From: Acidovorax temperans
Lineage (GTDB): Bacteria; Pseudomonadota; Gammaproteobacteria; Burkholderiales; Burkholderiaceae_C
Assembly (NCBI RefSeq): GCF_006716905.1
Contig: NZ_VFPV01000001.1
Coordinates: 870,001 to 934,000 of the forward strand
Reading direction: 5' to 3'
Length of the DNA stretch: 64,000 nt
Shown here: piece after piece, positions 1 through 12,011 of the stretch
How positions within the stretch are numbered: the stretch's first letter is position 1
Layout: each line of letters starts with the position of its first letter
Made by a program: the position numbers and the translations under genes
The notes under the pieces: generated by a model
The model's database searches: none
Told to the model about the DNA's origin: nothing
What the model saw: the letters and a program-made list of their open reading frames with translations, nothing else

Positions 1-876
<876 letters not shown>

Positions 877-2040
877 TCAAATTTCAGTTGGTTTTATTGC
901 GCGAACTATCCATTGCCCGGAAACTTCAACAAGCTCTCGGTCACAGTTGAATTCATCCACTTTGCTCTCACACCCGGGAAGAACGCACACCACGGTTTCT
1001 CCGCGCCTGCGCAATGCGGCTATAGCGTCATTCGCAGCAGCACTCTCCAACCAAGGGGCTCTAATGGCGGCACGAAGGTCTCTGTCCGGAGTTACACATG
1101 CAATTTGCTTAACGTCCAGGCTGAAGCCTACGGCGGGCCTATTCCTACCAAAAACAGAACCTACCTCATCGTATCTTCCGCCACGCACTAACGCATCGCT
1201 GCCACCTGGCACAAACATAGCGAAGCGAATGCCGCTGTAATACGAGTACCCACGCAGATCCGCTAGATCAAAAGAGAGACGTGGAGCATTCAGCATGGAC
1301 GCAAAACGTTTCAACTCACCGAGCAAACCAGAGATACCAGGTACCAGACCAAGAGTCTGTTCGGCCTCCTTCAGCACCTCGATATCGCCGAACAGGTGAG
1401 GCAAGGCTCTTAAACCTTCACGCTGGCTTTCCGGGAAAGCACGAGTAAGTCGGCCGATCTCAGCGCCATCTTTGCGAGCCAATGCTCCATGCAAATCACG
1501 CAGCAACGCTGGTGCTACCTCGACGCCATCTAATAGTCGACGAACTATGCGTACATCCGCCACATCGGTGGTGAAATCGGTAACACCTGCAGCTTCAAGA
1601 CACTGCCTGGCCAACGTCAAAATCTCAACATCCGCCTCCAACCCTGAGTGGCCATAGATTTCGCTACCAAATTGAAGGGGCTCCCGAGTTGCATGAGGCT
1701 TTTCAGGCTTCGCGTGCAGCACAGGACCGCAGTAACACAAGCGCGTCACACCCTGGCGATTCAGAAGATGCGCATCAATTCTGGCTACCTGCTGAGTGGT
1801 GTCTGCACGCAGCCCCATGGAGCGCCCAGACAACTGATCCACCAGCTTGAACGTCTGCAGATCTAACGCTTCACCGGATCCGGTCAGCAATGAATCCAGG
1901 TGCTCTAGCAGGGGGGGAATAACCAACTCATAGCCATAGCTGCGCGCTGTATCGAGAAAGGCTCGACGCAACTCTTCGATGTGTCGAGCCTCTGAGGGCA
2001 GAACATCGGCAATATGATCCGGCAGGATCCAAGCAGACAT
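877..2040 (-). CDS. hisZ: ATP phosphoribosyltransferase regulatory subunit HisZ
   Basis: 387 aa class II aminoacyl-tRNA-synthetase-like protein without tRNA charging activity. In the known family it binds the short-form HisG and makes it active and histidine-sensitive. Visible features are the HisS-like fold with motif 2-type [15 protein letters not shown] and the C-terminal segment [17 protein letters not shown]...RGGRYDEVG, a relaxed version of the HisS histidine-binding loop. A true HisS is encoded separately at 9344-10675, which supports the HisZ call. It lies between hflC and purA; the gap to hflC is 135 bases, to purA 12. hisG is not in the window. Confidence 0.95.
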   Translation of the reverse strand: MSAWILPDHIADVLPSEARHIEELRRAFLDTARSYGYELVIPPLLEHLDSLLTGSGEALDLQTFKLVDQLSGRSMGLRADTTQQVARIDAHLLNRQGVTRLCYCGPVLHAKPEKPHATREPLQFGSEIYGHSGLEADVEILTLARQCLEAAGVTDFTTDVADVRIVRRLLDGVEVAPALLRDLHGALARKDGAEIGRLTRAFPESQREGLRALPHLFGDIEVLKEAEQTLGLVPGISGLLGELKRFASMLNAPRLSFDLADLRGYSYYSGIRFAMFVPGGSDALVRGGRYDEVGSVFGRNRPAVGFSLDVKQIACVTPDRDLRAAIRAPWLESAAANDAIAALRRRGETVVCVLPGCESKVDEFNCDRELVEVSGQWIVRAIKPTEI

Positions 2041-2175
2041 TTAAATCGGTGGAGGCTGTTAAAACCGTGATTCTACCGGCTGATAGCACCGAGCCATCGA
2101 GCTTTCCTCTGTTCGCCTCCCTGGAGTACAGGCTCGGCAGCAAGCAATTGCTACCGAACTCACTCTAATTTAGCT

Positions 2176-3081
2176 TCAACGACGCGATGAAGACAGATTG
2201 GAAGCCTGACCGTCTCGTAGAACTTTAAAGAACTCAGAGCCTGATGGATCCACAACCATCACGTCCGACTTCTTGCTCAACGTCGCTTTGTAAGCTTCTA
2301 GACTGCGATAAAAGTGCGCAAATTGAGGATCTCGCCCAAAGGCCTCCGCGTAGATACGCGCTGCCTCTGCATCGCCTTCACCCTTCACTCTCTGTGCGTC
2401 ACGGGTAGCGTTGGCAATGGCCACTTCTCGCTGACGATCAGCATCCGCACGGATCTTTTCACCTTCAGCAGCCCCTGTTGATCGAAGTTCATTCGCAACT
2501 CGCTTACGCTCCGCCTCCATACGTCGGTAAACAGATTCTGTGATTGCCTCAACGTAGTCCACCCGGGTGATGCGTACATCAACGACATCAACACCCCAAG
2601 GCTTAGCGCCACGAACCGCCCCCAGAACTTCGCGTTTTACGTCTTCCATCACGGCTTCACGCTTGAGGGAAAGCAATTCCTTGACGGTACGTTTGTTGAT
2701 TTCTTCCTGAAAAGCATTGCGGACAACCCTATTGAGCTGCGCTGCGCCTGCCTCCTCGTCCAAACCCACGTTTCGAATGTACTGCGCAGGCTCAGAAATT
2801 CGCCACCGCACATACCAATCAATGACAACGCGCTGCTTCTCGGCCGTCAGCATGGGCTCAGTGTCCTTGCTATCCAAAGTGAGAAGCCGTTTATCAATGT
2901 ATGAAACATTTTGAAAAGGGGGAGGCAGCTTGAAGTTCAAACCAGGCTCGGTAATCACCTCCTTGATTTGCCCAAGCGCGTACACCACACCAAACTGACG
3001 CTGATCCACTACGAAGAACATGGAGCTCATGAGCGCCAGCACTACCAAACATGTAGTAGCCAAAAATCCGATACGGTTCAC
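2176..3081 (-). CDS. hflC: HflC, modulator of FtsH protease
   Basis: 301 aa SPFH/band 7 membrane protein that forms the HflKC cage around FtsH and tunes its proteolysis. An N-terminal membrane anchor (residues about 5-24, LATTCLVVLALMSSMFFVV) is followed by the prohibitin-like domain. A coiled, Ala/Glu/Arg-rich segment (about 190-250, including GEKIRADADRQREVAIANA) then leads to the C-terminus. The start is a GTG at 3081, chosen because an AGGAG sequence lies 5 bases upstream. The hflK stop codon overlaps that ribosome-binding site, so translation is probably coupled to hflK. Confidence 0.96.
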   Translation of the reverse strand: MNRIGFLATTCLVVLALMSSMFFVVDQRQFGVVYALGQIKEVITEPGLNFKLPPPFQNVSYIDKRLLTLDSKDTEPMLTAEKQRVVIDWYVRWRISEPAQYIRNVGLDEEAGAAQLNRVVRNAFQEEINKRTVKELLSLKREAVMEDVKREVLGAVRGAKPWGVDVVDVRITRVDYVEAITESVYRRMEAERKRVANELRSTGAAEGEKIRADADRQREVAIANATRDAQRVKGEGDAEAARIYAEAFGRDPQFAHFYRSLEAYKATLSKKSDVMVVDPSGSEFFKVLRDGQASNLSSSRR

Positions 3082-3090
3082 AAGTTTCTC

Positions 3091-4425
3091 CTAACGAACT
3101 TCACGCTCGCGAGTGCGACCACTGTCTCGAGCTCTCGTTTCGAGCGGGACTGCGGTACTGGGGACAGTTGATGGAGTCACGGCTGAACTCGGAGGTATCT
3201 CCAGCGAACTGGAACCAGCTGCGTTGCCAGTGCTCTGCATCAACTTGTCCAAAGGCATGTAAAGCAAATTAGAGCCTTGACGCGACTCGATGATCACCTT
3301 GGTGACATTTCCATATATCTGCTGCATGGCATCGATATACATTCGATCACGGGTCACCTGAGGCGCCTTCTGGTACTCCGCTAAGACGGAGGCAAAACGC
3401 TGAGCGTCACCTTGTGCCTGAGCGACAATCTTGGCTTTGTAGGCGGCAGACTCCTCAGCCAAGCGGGATGCCGCACCAACAGCCCTGGGAACTACATCAT
3501 TCGCATAGGCTTGGGCTTCATTCTTTGCCCTTTCACGCTCCTGCCCGGCCTTGAGCACGTCATCAAACGATGCCTGCACTTGCTCTGGCGGGCGAACTCC
3601 CCCTTGCTGCAAATTAATACCTACCACTTCCACTCCGACGCCATAACGGTCCAGGATTGTCTGCATCAGTTGGCGAACACGAGGGGCTATTTGATCGCGC
3701 TCCTCCGCCAAAGCCGTATCCATTCGCATTTTCCCGACAACCTCACGAACCGCAGTCTCTGCCGCCTGTACAACAGCATCGGACGGGTTTTTGCTCTCAA
3801 ACAACCAAGCGCGGGCATCATTCAAACGGTATTGCACCGCAAATTTGATTTCAACAATGTTCTCGTCTTCGGTCAGCATCGCAGACTCTCGCAGCCCGGT
3901 GCTCTTGACAATAGCGTCCCTCCCCACGTCCGCGGACCGAATCTGCGTCACAAAAACCAATTCGTGACGCTCAATCGGATAGGGCAAGCGCCAATTGAAA
4001 CCTGCGCCCACTGTCGTCTTGTATTTACCAAACTGAGTAATCACAGCTTGCTGCCCTTCCTTCACGATGAAGAAGCCAGAACCCATCCAGACGGCAAATG
4101 CAACACCTCCCAGTAGCGCCAAGCCAATGCCTGCACTGCGCATGTCCGGCTGCCCACCCCCTTTAGGCCCCCCCCCCGAGCTGCCTCCGAAGAATCCAGA
4201 CAACCGGCGGTTCAAATCACGCCAGAGTTCATCCAAATCGGAAGACTGACCAGGGCCACCAGGACCAGGCCTGCGCTCTGGGCCTGCACTGCCCCTATCC
4301 TCAGGTCGATGGGCATCGTCGCCTTTATCCTCGCCACGCCCCCATCGCGGATCGTTCAGATTGAACATTCCTTGTGCGAAAGTACGCAACGATGCAAAGC
4401 GTGAGCTATGATTTTGAAAATTCAT
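3091..4425 (-). CDS. hflK: HflK, modulator of FtsH protease
   Basis: 444 aa partner of HflC. The N-terminal cytoplasmic part carries FNLNDPRWGRG followed by a Gly/Pro/Asp-rich stretch. A membrane segment at about 100-120 (IGLALLGGVAFAVWMGSGFF) precedes the band 7 domain (VKEGQQAVITQFGKY onward) and a C-terminal Ser/Thr/Pro-rich tail. The start is the ATG at 4425 (MNFQNHSSRF); an in-frame TTG two codons upstream is less likely. A run of ten G in the coding strand (4168-4177) encodes three glycines and is a potential slippage site. The order hflX-hflK-hflC downstream of hfq is the classical arrangement. Confidence 0.96.
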   Translation of the reverse strand: MNFQNHSSRFASLRTFAQGMFNLNDPRWGRGEDKGDDAHRPEDRGSAGPERRPGPGGPGQSSDLDELWRDLNRRLSGFFGGSSGGGPKGGGQPDMRSAGIGLALLGGVAFAVWMGSGFFIVKEGQQAVITQFGKYKTTVGAGFNWRLPYPIERHELVFVTQIRSADVGRDAIVKSTGLRESAMLTEDENIVEIKFAVQYRLNDARAWLFESKNPSDAVVQAAETAVREVVGKMRMDTALAEERDQIAPRVRQLMQTILDRYGVGVEVVGINLQQGGVRPPEQVQASFDDVLKAGQERERAKNEAQAYANDVVPRAVGAASRLAEESAAYKAKIVAQAQGDAQRFASVLAEYQKAPQVTRDRMYIDAMQQIYGNVTKVIIESRQGSNLLYMPLDKLMQSTGNAAGSSSLEIPPSSAVTPSTVPSTAVPLETRARDSGRTREREVR

Positions 4426-4490
4426 GCGCAAAATCTCTTGATCTCTGTAGATATCGTTTCATACGGCATTGTGCCGAACCGACCTGACCA

Positions 4491-5639
4491 TTAAGTCAAT
4501 TCAACGGTAGACGCTGGGGACATCTGATCGCTTTCTTTGGCCACAATTTCACCCAACACAGAGCGCAATACGCCCAAACCAGATCCCGTCAAAGCACTGA
4601 CGAATACACGACGATGCTCACGTCCGGCCAACTCGTAGGAATCACTCTCAGCGGTCGGACGCAATGACTCATCCAACGCATCCATTTTGTTAAAAACGAG
4701 TAGTTGCGGAATATGATCTGCGCCGATTTCAGCAAGCACGCGCTGCACCTGCTCGATTTGTTCTGGATAGGCTGGATTAGATCCATCGACGACATGCAGC
4801 AGAAGATCTGCATCTACAGCCTCTTGCAAGGTCGCCTGAAATGCATCAACCAATCCGTGAGGCAGGTCACGAATGAATCCCACAGTATCAGACAGAGACA
4901 CAGAACGCTGAGCCTCAGACAGATACAACTGCCGAGTGGTCGTATCTAGCGTTGCAAACAACTGATCTGCAGCATACGCACGAGCTTTGACCAAGGCGTT
5001 AAATAGCGTTGACTTCCCTGCGTTCGTATAGCCCACCAAAGAGATAGTGAAAGCCTCGCGCCGCTCGCGTTGCCTGCGCTGAGTATTCCGTTGGCGCTTC
5101 ACTTTCTGCAATCGCTCTTTGGTGCGCTTGATTGCATCCCCAATCATCCGCCGATCTAGCTCGATCTGAGTCTCGCCTGGCCCGCCTCGCGTCCCGATAC
5201 CACCACGCTGACGCTCAAGGTGCGACCATCTACGCACTAGCCGGGTACTCAGGTACTGTAATTTGGCCAATTCCACTTGCAGTTTGCCTTCATGGCTTCT
5301 GGCACGCTGAGCAAATATTTCCAGAATCAGCAGCGTGCGGTCGTTGACCGGCAACTCCAAATAGCGTTCGAGATTACGCTGCTGTGCAGGACTCAAGGCT
5401 TGATCAAAAAGCACCTCGACAGCGCCATGCATTTGCGCGAGCGAGCGAATTTCATCGGCCTTTCCGCTTCCCACAAACAGTGCCGCGTCCGGGGCTTTGC
5501 GCTTGCAGGTGATACGAGCCACAGGCTGGAGACCCGCCGTTTGGGCAAGCAAACCAAGCTCTTCCAACTCGGCGTCGAAATGGGGAAGCCCCAGATCTAC
5601 ACCAACCAAGATAACGGACGGTGCTGACTGGGGCTTCAT
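4491..5639 (-). CDS. hflX: GTPase HflX
   Basis: 382 aa translation-factor-related GTPase that in characterised bacteria splits stalled or heat-damaged 70S ribosomes. The N-terminal HflX domain (1-195) ends in a basic coiled coil (KRTKERLQKVKRQRN) after the glycine-rich GGIGTRGGPGETQIELDRR. The G domain follows: G1 GYTNAGKS at about 203-210, G3 DTVGFIRDLPHGLV, G4 NKMD. Length is typical for proteobacteria. It lies 75 bases downstream of hfq and 65 bases upstream of hflK, in the hfq-hflXKC operon. Confidence 0.96.
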   Translation of the reverse strand: MKPQSAPSVILVGVDLGLPHFDAELEELGLLAQTAGLQPVARITCKRKAPDAALFVGSGKADEIRSLAQMHGAVEVLFDQALSPAQQRNLERYLELPVNDRTLLILEIFAQRARSHEGKLQVELAKLQYLSTRLVRRWSHLERQRGGIGTRGGPGETQIELDRRMIGDAIKRTKERLQKVKRQRNTQRRQRERREAFTISLVGYTNAGKSTLFNALVKARAYAADQLFATLDTTTRQLYLSEAQRSVSLSDTVGFIRDLPHGLVDAFQATLQEAVDADLLLHVVDGSNPAYPEQIEQVQRVLAEIGADHIPQLLVFNKMDALDESLRPTAESDSYELAGREHRRVFVSALTGSGLGVLRSVLGEIVAKESDQMSPASTVELT

Positions 5640-5714
5640 GCATTCAACCTCGGCATGTCAGTTGAAGACCATGCCATACGCGTACGACGGAACCAAATAG
5701 TTGCGATGTCAGAC

Positions 5715-5966
5715 TCAGGCAACAGCGTCAGACTCAGCGGAGTCGGCAGTCGAGAAGCTGACGGCACGACCAGGGACAATGGTCGATATAGCGTGTTTGT
5801 AAACCATCTGGGTCACTGTATTGCGCAGCAAGACCACATACTGATCAAAAGATTCAATCTGTCCTTGCAGTTTGATTCCGTTAACCAGATAGATGGAAAC
5901 TGGGACGTGCTCACGACGCAGTGCGTTCAGGAACGGATCTTGGAGAAGTTGGCCTTTATTGCTCAC
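5715..5966 (-). CDS. hfq: RNA chaperone Hfq
   Basis: 83 aa Sm-like hexameric chaperone that pairs small RNAs with mRNAs. The Sm1 motif region ([20 protein letters not shown], then [18 protein letters not shown]) and Sm2 ([11 protein letters not shown]) are complete, followed by a short acidic tail. The start is the GTG at 5966, giving (M)[11 protein letters not shown] as in other betaproteobacterial Hfq proteins. A GGAG sits 6 bases upstream of it. The frame stays open upstream to an ATG at 6029, but that extension is unlike the family and lacks conservation. The 148-base gap to der probably holds its own promoter. Confidence 0.96.
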   Translation of the reverse strand: MSNKGQLLQDPFLNALRREHVPVSIYLVNGIKLQGQIESFDQYVVLLRNTVTQMVYKHAISTIVPGRAVSFSTADSAESDAVA

Positions 5967-6114
5967 GATATGCTCCGTGTTCAAAATGTTGTTGTAAAAC
6001 CGCACCTTACCACACCAACTGACTGCCAACGGGAGAACCGTGCTTAGCCCTTAGAAACAAATGGCAAGACACATCCAGAACAATCATGGGGACAACCGGC
6101 AATGTGTCCCAACA

Positions 6115-7461
6115 TCACGCCCCTTCTCCCTCCTTGAACGGATTGTGAGAAGTCTTCATCTCGATTCGAAGCGGTGTACCCACCAAGTCGAACTCCTTGC
6201 GGAAACGGCCTTCAAGAAACCGTTTGTAGGCGGCTGTTACGTGCTCCAGCGAATTGCCATGGATGACGATCACTGGGGGATTCATTCCACCCTGGTGGGC
6301 ATAACGCAGCTTTGGTCGAAACATCCCAGCGCGTTGCGGACTTTGGAACTGAACGGCTTCCAACAGCAATCGTGTGAGTACCGGAGTCGGCATCTTGCAA
6401 TTGGCTGCCTTGTACGCTTGGGCAATAGACGCCCACAGAGGACCAAGACCTTGCCTTTTTTTCGCTGAAATGAAATGCAGTGAAGCAAATTTCAGAAATG
6501 ACAAACGTGACTCAATGGAACGCTCCAGCAGCTGACGCTGGTAATCGTCCACGGCATCCCATTTGTTGACAGCAATCACGACAGCCCGACCACTCTCCAG
6601 TACATACCCAGCAATGTGCGCGTCTTGGTCTGTCACACCTTGGGTCGCATCCAGAAGCAACAACACCACATCCGACGACTCAATCGCCTGCAAAGTTTTG
6701 ACTACTGAGAATTTTTCGATGGCTTCGAATACGCGACCTTTGCGACGTAAGCCAGCAGTGTCAATCAGCTCGAACTTCTGGCCATTCCTTTCGAAAGGTA
6801 CGGAAATGGCATCTCGCGTCGTGCCAGGCATATCGAAAGCGACAAGACGCTCCTCGCCGAGCCAAGTATTAATGAGTGTGGACTTGCCCACATTTGGTCG
6901 ACCTGCGACCGCGAGCTTGATGACATCCGAGGATTCTTGTGCTCCATCTTCTTCATCTGGTTCAGGGATCTCCAGCAACGCAAAAGCCGCATCCACCAGC
7001 CCCCTGATGCCTTGACCATGCGCTGCCGAAACAGGTACGACGGCGCCAAGCCCTAGCTCATAAAACTCAGCAAGTTGAACGCCTTCCACCATGCCTTCAG
7101 CTTTGTTGGCAATGAGAATGCATGGCTTGCTCAAACGACGCAGGTATTTGGCAATGTCATGGTCTTGCGCCGACACTCCAGCACGGGCATCCACCACAAA
7201 AAAGACGACGTCAGACTCTGCAACTGCCTGCTGAGTTTGCTTTGCCATTTCGCGGTAAATACCAGCGGAGGCGTCGGGCTCAAATCCACCCGTATCCACA
7301 ACAATGTATTCGTGTCTCCCTTGTCTTCCGTTACCGTAATGACGATCCCGCGTCAATCCAGCAAAATCAGCAACGATGGCGTCGCGAGATTTGGTCAAGC
7401 GATTGAAAAGCGTGGACTTTCCAACATTGGGACGCCCCACGAGGGCGATAACTGGCTTCAT
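6115..7461 (-). CDS. der: Ribosome-assembly GTPase Der (EngA)
   Basis: 448 aa double GTPase needed for 50S subunit maturation. Two G domains are visible: the first with GRPNVGKS at residues 9-16 and DTGGFEPD, the second with GRPNVGKS near residue 188 and [10 protein letters not shown], then NKWD. A KH-like C-terminal domain ends with FKEGEGA. The start is the ATG at 7461 ([16 protein letters not shown]); the open frame extends 20 codons upstream but the family begins at this methionine. It lies 13 bases after bamB, a conserved pairing. Confidence 0.97.
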   Translation of the reverse strand: MKPVIALVGRPNVGKSTLFNRLTKSRDAIVADFAGLTRDRHYGNGRQGRHEYIVVDTGGFEPDASAGIYREMAKQTQQAVAESDVVFFVVDARAGVSAQDHDIAKYLRRLSKPCILIANKAEGMVEGVQLAEFYELGLGAVVPVSAAHGQGIRGLVDAAFALLEIPEPDEEDGAQESSDVIKLAVAGRPNVGKSTLINTWLGEERLVAFDMPGTTRDAISVPFERNGQKFELIDTAGLRRKGRVFEAIEKFSVVKTLQAIESSDVVLLLLDATQGVTDQDAHIAGYVLESGRAVVIAVNKWDAVDDYQRQLLERSIESRLSFLKFASLHFISAKKRQGLGPLWASIAQAYKAANCKMPTPVLTRLLLEAVQFQSPQRAGMFRPKLRYAHQGGMNPPVIVIHGNSLEHVTAAYKRFLEGRFRKEFDLVGTPLRIEMKTSHNPFKEGEGA

Positions 7462-7474
7462 TAAACAGAACCTA

Positions 7475-8644
7475 TCATTCGGGGCGGAAGCCGAAAACGC
7501 CGCCATTACGCGTAATGACAACCAGTGTGTCAGCAGCCACTACAGGAGCTGCAGCAATCCCCGACGAGTCTGTGCTGACTCGATTGAGAGGTGCTCCATC
7601 GGTACGCGACAAAAAGTGAACCCAACCTTCGCCATCGCCGACAACGACGGATCGTCCCAGCAGCAAAGGTGAAGTCAACTTGCGCAACTTGAGTCGATCC
7701 GAAGACCAGACACGGGCACCATCACTACGCCGCCAGGCAAGGACGTTGCCGTTGCTCTCAGTTCCATAAACAGTTTCGGCATCACCGTGCAAACCTTCAG
7801 AGCCATTGGCTGACTGAGTCCAAGAGACACTGGCCCGATCCCTGGTAATGTTCACACATCCAACCGCCGCCTGAAAAGCTCGCGCACAAACGGAGTCACC
7901 CACACGGCTGACTCGACCGACCAACTCGACCAAGCGCTCCACGTCATTGACGCCGCGTGGACTAGCAAGGGGCACCTCCCAACGGATAGAGCCTGTGTCA
8001 GGGTTGTGTCCAACCATACGCCCAGCAGCGCCAACGACTAACGTGTCGCCCACAGCCAAGATCACACCACTTTGCTTAAGTACCAGCGCATCTCCACCGG
8101 TTCTTGCCTGAGACCAAAGCTTTTTGCCGGTAGCCAAGTCAAAAGCGGATACAGAACGATCGGCAGCCAGCACGAAGACTCGGCCACCCGCAATCAAAGG
8201 TGCCGTAAACACCTGCGAGGGCAGCGTCTGACGCCACACCTCTTTCCCCTGATCCAGCAGGACAAGGGCATTCGCATGCGAAACCACGACGGCATATCTG
8301 CCGTCGGTACCAACCCCCGCAGATAACGGCTCTCCGACATTGGTACGCCACAAATCGCCACCTGTACGTGCATCAAGCGCAGCCACGCTGCCATCCGCAG
8401 CTGCAATAGTGACAAGATGCTCCTGAACGCGCACATCCAACGGTTTGGCACCGCCCCCCCCCACCTTCGCGGACCAAGCTTGCCTAACTCCCAGCAAAGG
8501 AACGTTTTCCCCCAATTCAGGCAGCTTCACTTTGCTCCCGCCCCACAAGGAACAGCCGCTCAACAAGGCAGCGAACAACACAGGAAAAACGCAAGCGCGC
8601 ACCCGGATAGGGCCAGCTGAGGTTACGGAAGCGGCAATTTTCAT
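7475..8644 (-). CDS. bamB: Outer-membrane protein assembly lipoprotein BamB
   Basis: 389 aa PQQ-repeat beta-propeller lipoprotein of the BAM complex, on the periplasmic face of the outer membrane. The signal peptide ends in the lipobox LLSGC with the lipidated Cys at residue 31. Repeats with the pattern [32 protein letters not shown] and [15 protein letters not shown] mark the propeller blades. A run of nine G (coding strand, near 8453-8462) encodes glycines after the signal region. The start overlaps the stop of the upstream TPR gene by ATGA, so the two are coupled; der follows after 13 bases. Confidence 0.95.
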   Translation of the reverse strand: MKIAASVTSAGPIRVRACVFPVLFAALLSGCSLWGGSKVKLPELGENVPLLGVRQAWSAKVGGGGAKPLDVRVQEHLVTIAAADGSVAALDARTGGDLWRTNVGEPLSAGVGTDGRYAVVVSHANALVLLDQGKEVWRQTLPSQVFTAPLIAGGRVFVLAADRSVSAFDLATGKKLWSQARTGGDALVLKQSGVILAVGDTLVVGAAGRMVGHNPDTGSIRWEVPLASPRGVNDVERLVELVGRVSRVGDSVCARAFQAAVGCVNITRDRASVSWTQSANGSEGLHGDAETVYGTESNGNVLAWRRSDGARVWSSDRLKLRKLTSPLLLGRSVVVGDGEGWVHFLSRTDGAPLNRVSTDSSGIAAAPVVAADTLVVITRNGGVFGFRPE

Positions 8645-9327
8645 TTTTTAAGCTCCTGCGAGGTAGACGCAGTAGAAGAGCCACCCAAGGGATCAACGCC
8701 GAGTGCATTCAACTTGATCTCAACCAGGCGCCTGTACTCAATTGTTTCATCTAGCGTTTTAAATGCAATCTTGTATTCTGCGATGGCGTCGGCTCGGCGA
8801 TCCAATAGAACCAGCAGGTCTCCCTTGCGATCGGCAACGACGCCCTCAAACTCCGCCGGGAAATTGCCTTGCAATTGCTGCAAGGCAGAGGCGTAGTCTT
8901 TTTGCTCGAGCAAGATGGCGGAAAGACGGAGCTTAGCAATGGCCTTGTATCCAGCATCCGAGGAGTGTTCTGCCACCCAAGCCAACGCCGACTTGGCGGC
9001 ATCAAGATTCCCAGAATCCTGCATCGCCTTCGCTGACGCAAAAGCCCCCATATCTGCCTGCGGCGTACCAGCGTACTTGCTCTTGAGATCCCCAAAAGCG
9101 AGTTCAACTCGCGCTTGATCTCGCGCCTGCACGGCCACCTCCACTGCATCCAGAAGAGCAGCGGCCTGCGAAGCCTGGCGATTTTGCCAATACTGGTATC
9201 CGTTCCAAGCTGCGAGGCCACCCATGACTACCAGCAATACTGCCGTGATTGGGGTACCCCATGTGTTCCAAAAATGCTTGAGTTGGTCAAGCTGCTCTTG
9301 TTCTTCTAGATCTAAGTGGTTTGCCAT
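8641..9327 (-). CDS. YfgM-family tetratricopeptide protein (SecYEG ancillary subunit)
   Basis: 228 aa protein with one N-terminal membrane anchor (about residues 22-46, WGTPITAVLLVVMGGLAAW). A periplasmic TPR-like domain (DUF2133/YfgM) follows, rich in Ala and Gln, with repeats such as YKAIAKLRLSAILLEQKDYA. In E. coli the homologue interacts with the translocon and PpiD and passes substrates to periplasmic chaperones. The place between hisS and bamB is the conserved position of yfgM. The stop overlaps the bamB start by 4 bases. Confidence 0.9.
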   Translation of the reverse strand: MANHLDLEEQEQLDQLKHFWNTWGTPITAVLLVVMGGLAAWNGYQYWQNRQASQAAALLDAVEVAVQARDQARVELAFGDLKSKYAGTPQADMGAFASAKAMQDSGNLDAAKSALAWVAEHSSDAGYKAIAKLRLSAILLEQKDYASALQQLQGNFPAEFEGVVADRKGDLLVLLDRRADAIAEYKIAFKTLDETIEYRRLVEIKLNALGVDPLGGSSTASTSQELKK

Positions 9328-9343
9328 GAAGCTTTACGTCAGT

Positions 9344-10675
9344 TCAGTTGGTTGCGCGCGATTGTAGGTTGGGAGCCCAAGAGGAGACATCGTTCAAGGC
9401 CTGCTCGACCTGAGCCCCAGATCCGTCACGAAGGGATTTGACCGAAACAACCCCACGGGCCATTTCATCCTCGCCAAACACAACGGCGTAGGCCGCCCCA
9501 CTACTGTCAGCACGCTTGAACTGGGATTTCATGCTACCCATGCCAGCACCTGACGCAGCACAAGCGTGCATCTGCACGCTTGTGCCCGCAGCACGCATTG
9601 CCTCAATAGCCTTGATCGCTGCAGGCAATGAAGCCGCATTTGGAATGATGGCGTACACATCACAAGCAGGGGCAACCAGAACCTTGCCTTGCTCTTTGAG
9701 CAACTCAAGCACCCGCTCCACACCCAATGCCCAACCCACAGCGGGTGCGGCCTTGGCTCCGACTTGCTCCATCAGATAGTCGTAACGCCCCCCCCCGCAT
9801 ATCGTCCCCTGCGATCCAAGCTGATCGGTAACGAACTCAAATACGGTCAGGTTGTAATAGTCCATGCCCCGAACGAGCCTTGGGTTCAACGTCCAAGCAA
9901 TCTCATTGGCATCCAGTATGGCAGTTACCGTTTCAAAGTGAGTGAGCGACTCGGCACCGAGAAAATCGATCAGCCGTGGTGCAGCGTTCACTACATCTTG
10001 CATAGCGGGATTCTTGGTATCCAGAATGCGCAAGGGATTGCTGTGCAAACGACGGCGTGCTTCGTCATCCAATAGCGCGCTGTGCTGCTCCAGGTAAGAA
10101 ATCAACGCCACCCGATGCGCCTGACGTTCATGCGGCTGCCCCAGACTATTCAACTCCAGCCGCACGTTCTGCAACCCGAGTTCATGCCAGAGCGCATTGG
10201 CCAACAGGATCAACTCTGCGTCAATCTCAGCTCCAGGGAAGCCCAAGGCCTCTGCACCAATCTGGTGGAACTGGCGATAACGTCCGCGCTGTGGCCTTTC
10301 ATGGCGAAACATCGGTCCCATGTAGTACAGACGTTTGCCACCGTCATACAGCAGAGAGTTCTCAGAAACCGCCCTGACCACTCCGGCAGTGGCCTCCGGC
10401 CGCAGACTCAAATGCTCTCCGTTGAGTCGATCCTCAAAGGAGTACATCTCTTTTTCGACGATATCAGTGACTTCACCCAAACCACGCACAAAGAGTGCAG
10501 TGGGTTCGACAATGGGTGTTCGAATATTTCGATAGGCATAACGGTCCATCAAAGAACGAACCACACTTTCCAGCCACTCCCAACGAGCGGAATCTGGCGG
10601 AAGAATATCGTTCATCCCTTTAACGGACGTCACTTTTCCACTCTTCGGTGCCGCTGCAACCTTTTCAGTACTCAC
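9344..10675 (-). CDS. hisS: Histidyl-tRNA synthetase
   Basis: 443 aa class II synthetase charging tRNA-His. Motif 1 region ([17 protein letters not shown]), motif 2 ([20 protein letters not shown]), the HisA motif around [15 protein letters not shown] and [11 protein letters not shown] are all intact, followed by the anticodon-binding domain. The start is a GTG at 10675 giving a short Lys/Ser-rich leader, as in related species; ATG codons further in would remove conserved residues. Nine consecutive G (coding strand, 9788-9796) encode the conserved GGG of GGGRYD. It sits between ispG and yfgM. Confidence 0.97.
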   Translation of the reverse strand: MSTEKVAAAPKSGKVTSVKGMNDILPPDSARWEWLESVVRSLMDRYAYRNIRTPIVEPTALFVRGLGEVTDIVEKEMYSFEDRLNGEHLSLRPEATAGVVRAVSENSLLYDGGKRLYYMGPMFRHERPQRGRYRQFHQIGAEALGFPGAEIDAELILLANALWHELGLQNVRLELNSLGQPHERQAHRVALISYLEQHSALLDDEARRRLHSNPLRILDTKNPAMQDVVNAAPRLIDFLGAESLTHFETVTAILDANEIAWTLNPRLVRGMDYYNLTVFEFVTDQLGSQGTICGGGRYDYLMEQVGAKAAPAVGWALGVERVLELLKEQGKVLVAPACDVYAIIPNAASLPAAIKAIEAMRAAGTSVQMHACAASGAGMGSMKSQFKRADSSGAAYAVVFGEDEMARGVVSVKSLRDGSGAQVEQALNDVSSWAPNLQSRATN

Positions 10676-10718
10676 GTCGATGCTTTTCTATGTTGATTGA
10701 ATGAGGGTGGATTAAGGC

Positions 10719-12011
10719 TCACCGCGCATCGGCATCTGTCGGCGAGTTGCCTCCAAACCGACGCGCGACATACCTTTCAACAATGTCCCGGAACTCCGCA
10801 GCGATGTTCTCGCCACGCAAAGTAAGAGCCTTTTCTCCATCAATGAAAACAGGGGCTGCTGGCGCTTCACCGGTACCCGGCAAGCTGATACCAATATCGG
10901 CATGCTTGCTTTCTCCGGGCCCATTCACGATGCAGCCCATCACGGCAACGCGCAATCCTTCAACCCCTGGATACTGAACTCGCCACACTGGCATTTGCGC
11001 ACGCAAAAAGTCATCGATTTGCTTGGCAAGTTCTTGGAACGTGGTGCTGGTTGTGCGTCCACAACCGGGACATGCAGTGACACTCGGCACAAAGACACGC
11101 AATCCAAGCGCCTGCAGTATTTCAGACGCGACCACGACTTCCTGGTTACGAGACTCTCCTGGCTGAGGGGTGAGTGAAACACGAATCGTGTCTCCGATCC
11201 CCTCTTGCAGCAGAATGGAAAGGGCTGCGGTCGAAGCCACTGTTCCCTTGGTACCCATGCCAGCTTCCGTCAGTCCAAGATGCAAGGCATAGTCGCACCT
11301 GCGAGCCAACTCCCGGTACACACCGATCAGGTCTTGAACTCCGCTGACTTTGCAGGAGAGGATGATCTGATTACCATCCATACCCATTTCCTCAGCTCTG
11401 AGCGCGGAGTCAATCGCGGAAGAAATCAAAGCCTCGTACATGACCTGCCGGGCATCCCAAGGCTGACTTCTGCGGCTGTTCACATCCATCAAGTGGGCAA
11501 GCAACTCCTGATCAAGACTCCCCCAGTTCACGCCAATGCGCACCGGCTTATTCCACCGCATGGCGGCCTCGATCATCTGACCAAACTGACGATCCCGCTT
11601 TTCACCTTTGCCCACGTTACCTGGATTGATCCGGTACTTGGACAGTGCTTCGGCACATGCCGGAAAATCTGTGAGAAGCTTGTGGCCGTTGTAGTGGAAG
11701 TCTCCTACCAGCGGGACGTTTTCCCCCATGCGGTCGAGCTGTTCACGAATATAGGGAACCGCCGCTGCTGCCTCTGGAGTATTCACGGTAATACGAACGA
11801 ACTCTGACCCCGCCTGTGCGAGCTCCTTCACCTGAATGGCTGTCCCAATCACGTCTACCGTATCCGTGTTGGTCATGGACTGAACGCGCACCATCGATCC
11901 GCCACCCACCGTCACCACACGGTCCCCCCAAACGACGCGCGCTTGCCGGGATTTACGCAAAGATGGAGCAGACAACGGAATGGGGCCCTGAGCACTGAAT
12001 AGGCTAGTCAC
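10719..12011 (-). CDS. ispG: 4-hydroxy-3-methylbut-2-enyl-diphosphate synthase (flavodoxin)
   Basis: 430 aa iron-sulfur enzyme (GcpE) of the MEP isoprenoid pathway, converting ME-cPP to HMBPP. The N-terminal TIM barrel ([14 protein letters not shown]...[11 protein letters not shown]) is followed by the [4Fe-4S]-binding domain with [13 protein letters not shown] and the later [16 protein letters not shown], which supply the cluster cysteines. The start is the GTG at 12011, preceded by GAGGTG at 5-base spacing and overlapping the rodZ stop by GTGA, so it is translationally coupled. Length fits the long proteobacterial form. Confidence 0.97.
   Translation of the reverse strand: MTSLFSAQGPIPLSAPSLRKSRQARVVWGDRVVTVGGGSMVRVQSMTNTDTVDVIGTAIQVKELAQAGSEFVRITVNTPEAAAAVPYIREQLDRMGENVPLVGDFHYNGHKLLTDFPACAEALSKYRINPGNVGKGEKRDRQFGQMIEAAMRWNKPVRIGVNWGSLDQELLAHLMDVNSRRSQPWDARQVMYEALISSAIDSALRAEEMGMDGNQIILSCKVSGVQDLIGVYRELARRCDYALHLGLTEAGMGTKGTVASTAALSILLQEGIGDTIRVSLTPQPGESRNQEVVVASEILQALGLRVFVPSVTACPGCGRTTSTTFQELAKQIDDFLRAQMPVWRVQYPGVEGLRVAVMGCIVNGPGESKHADIGISLPGTGEAPAAPVFIDGEKALTLRGENIAAEFRDIVERYVARRFGGNSPTDADAR

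Noticed and set aside
5967-6029. N-terminal extension of Hfq from an upstream ATG
   Set aside because: The extension has no Hfq similarity and the GTG at 5966 has a well-spaced GGAG.
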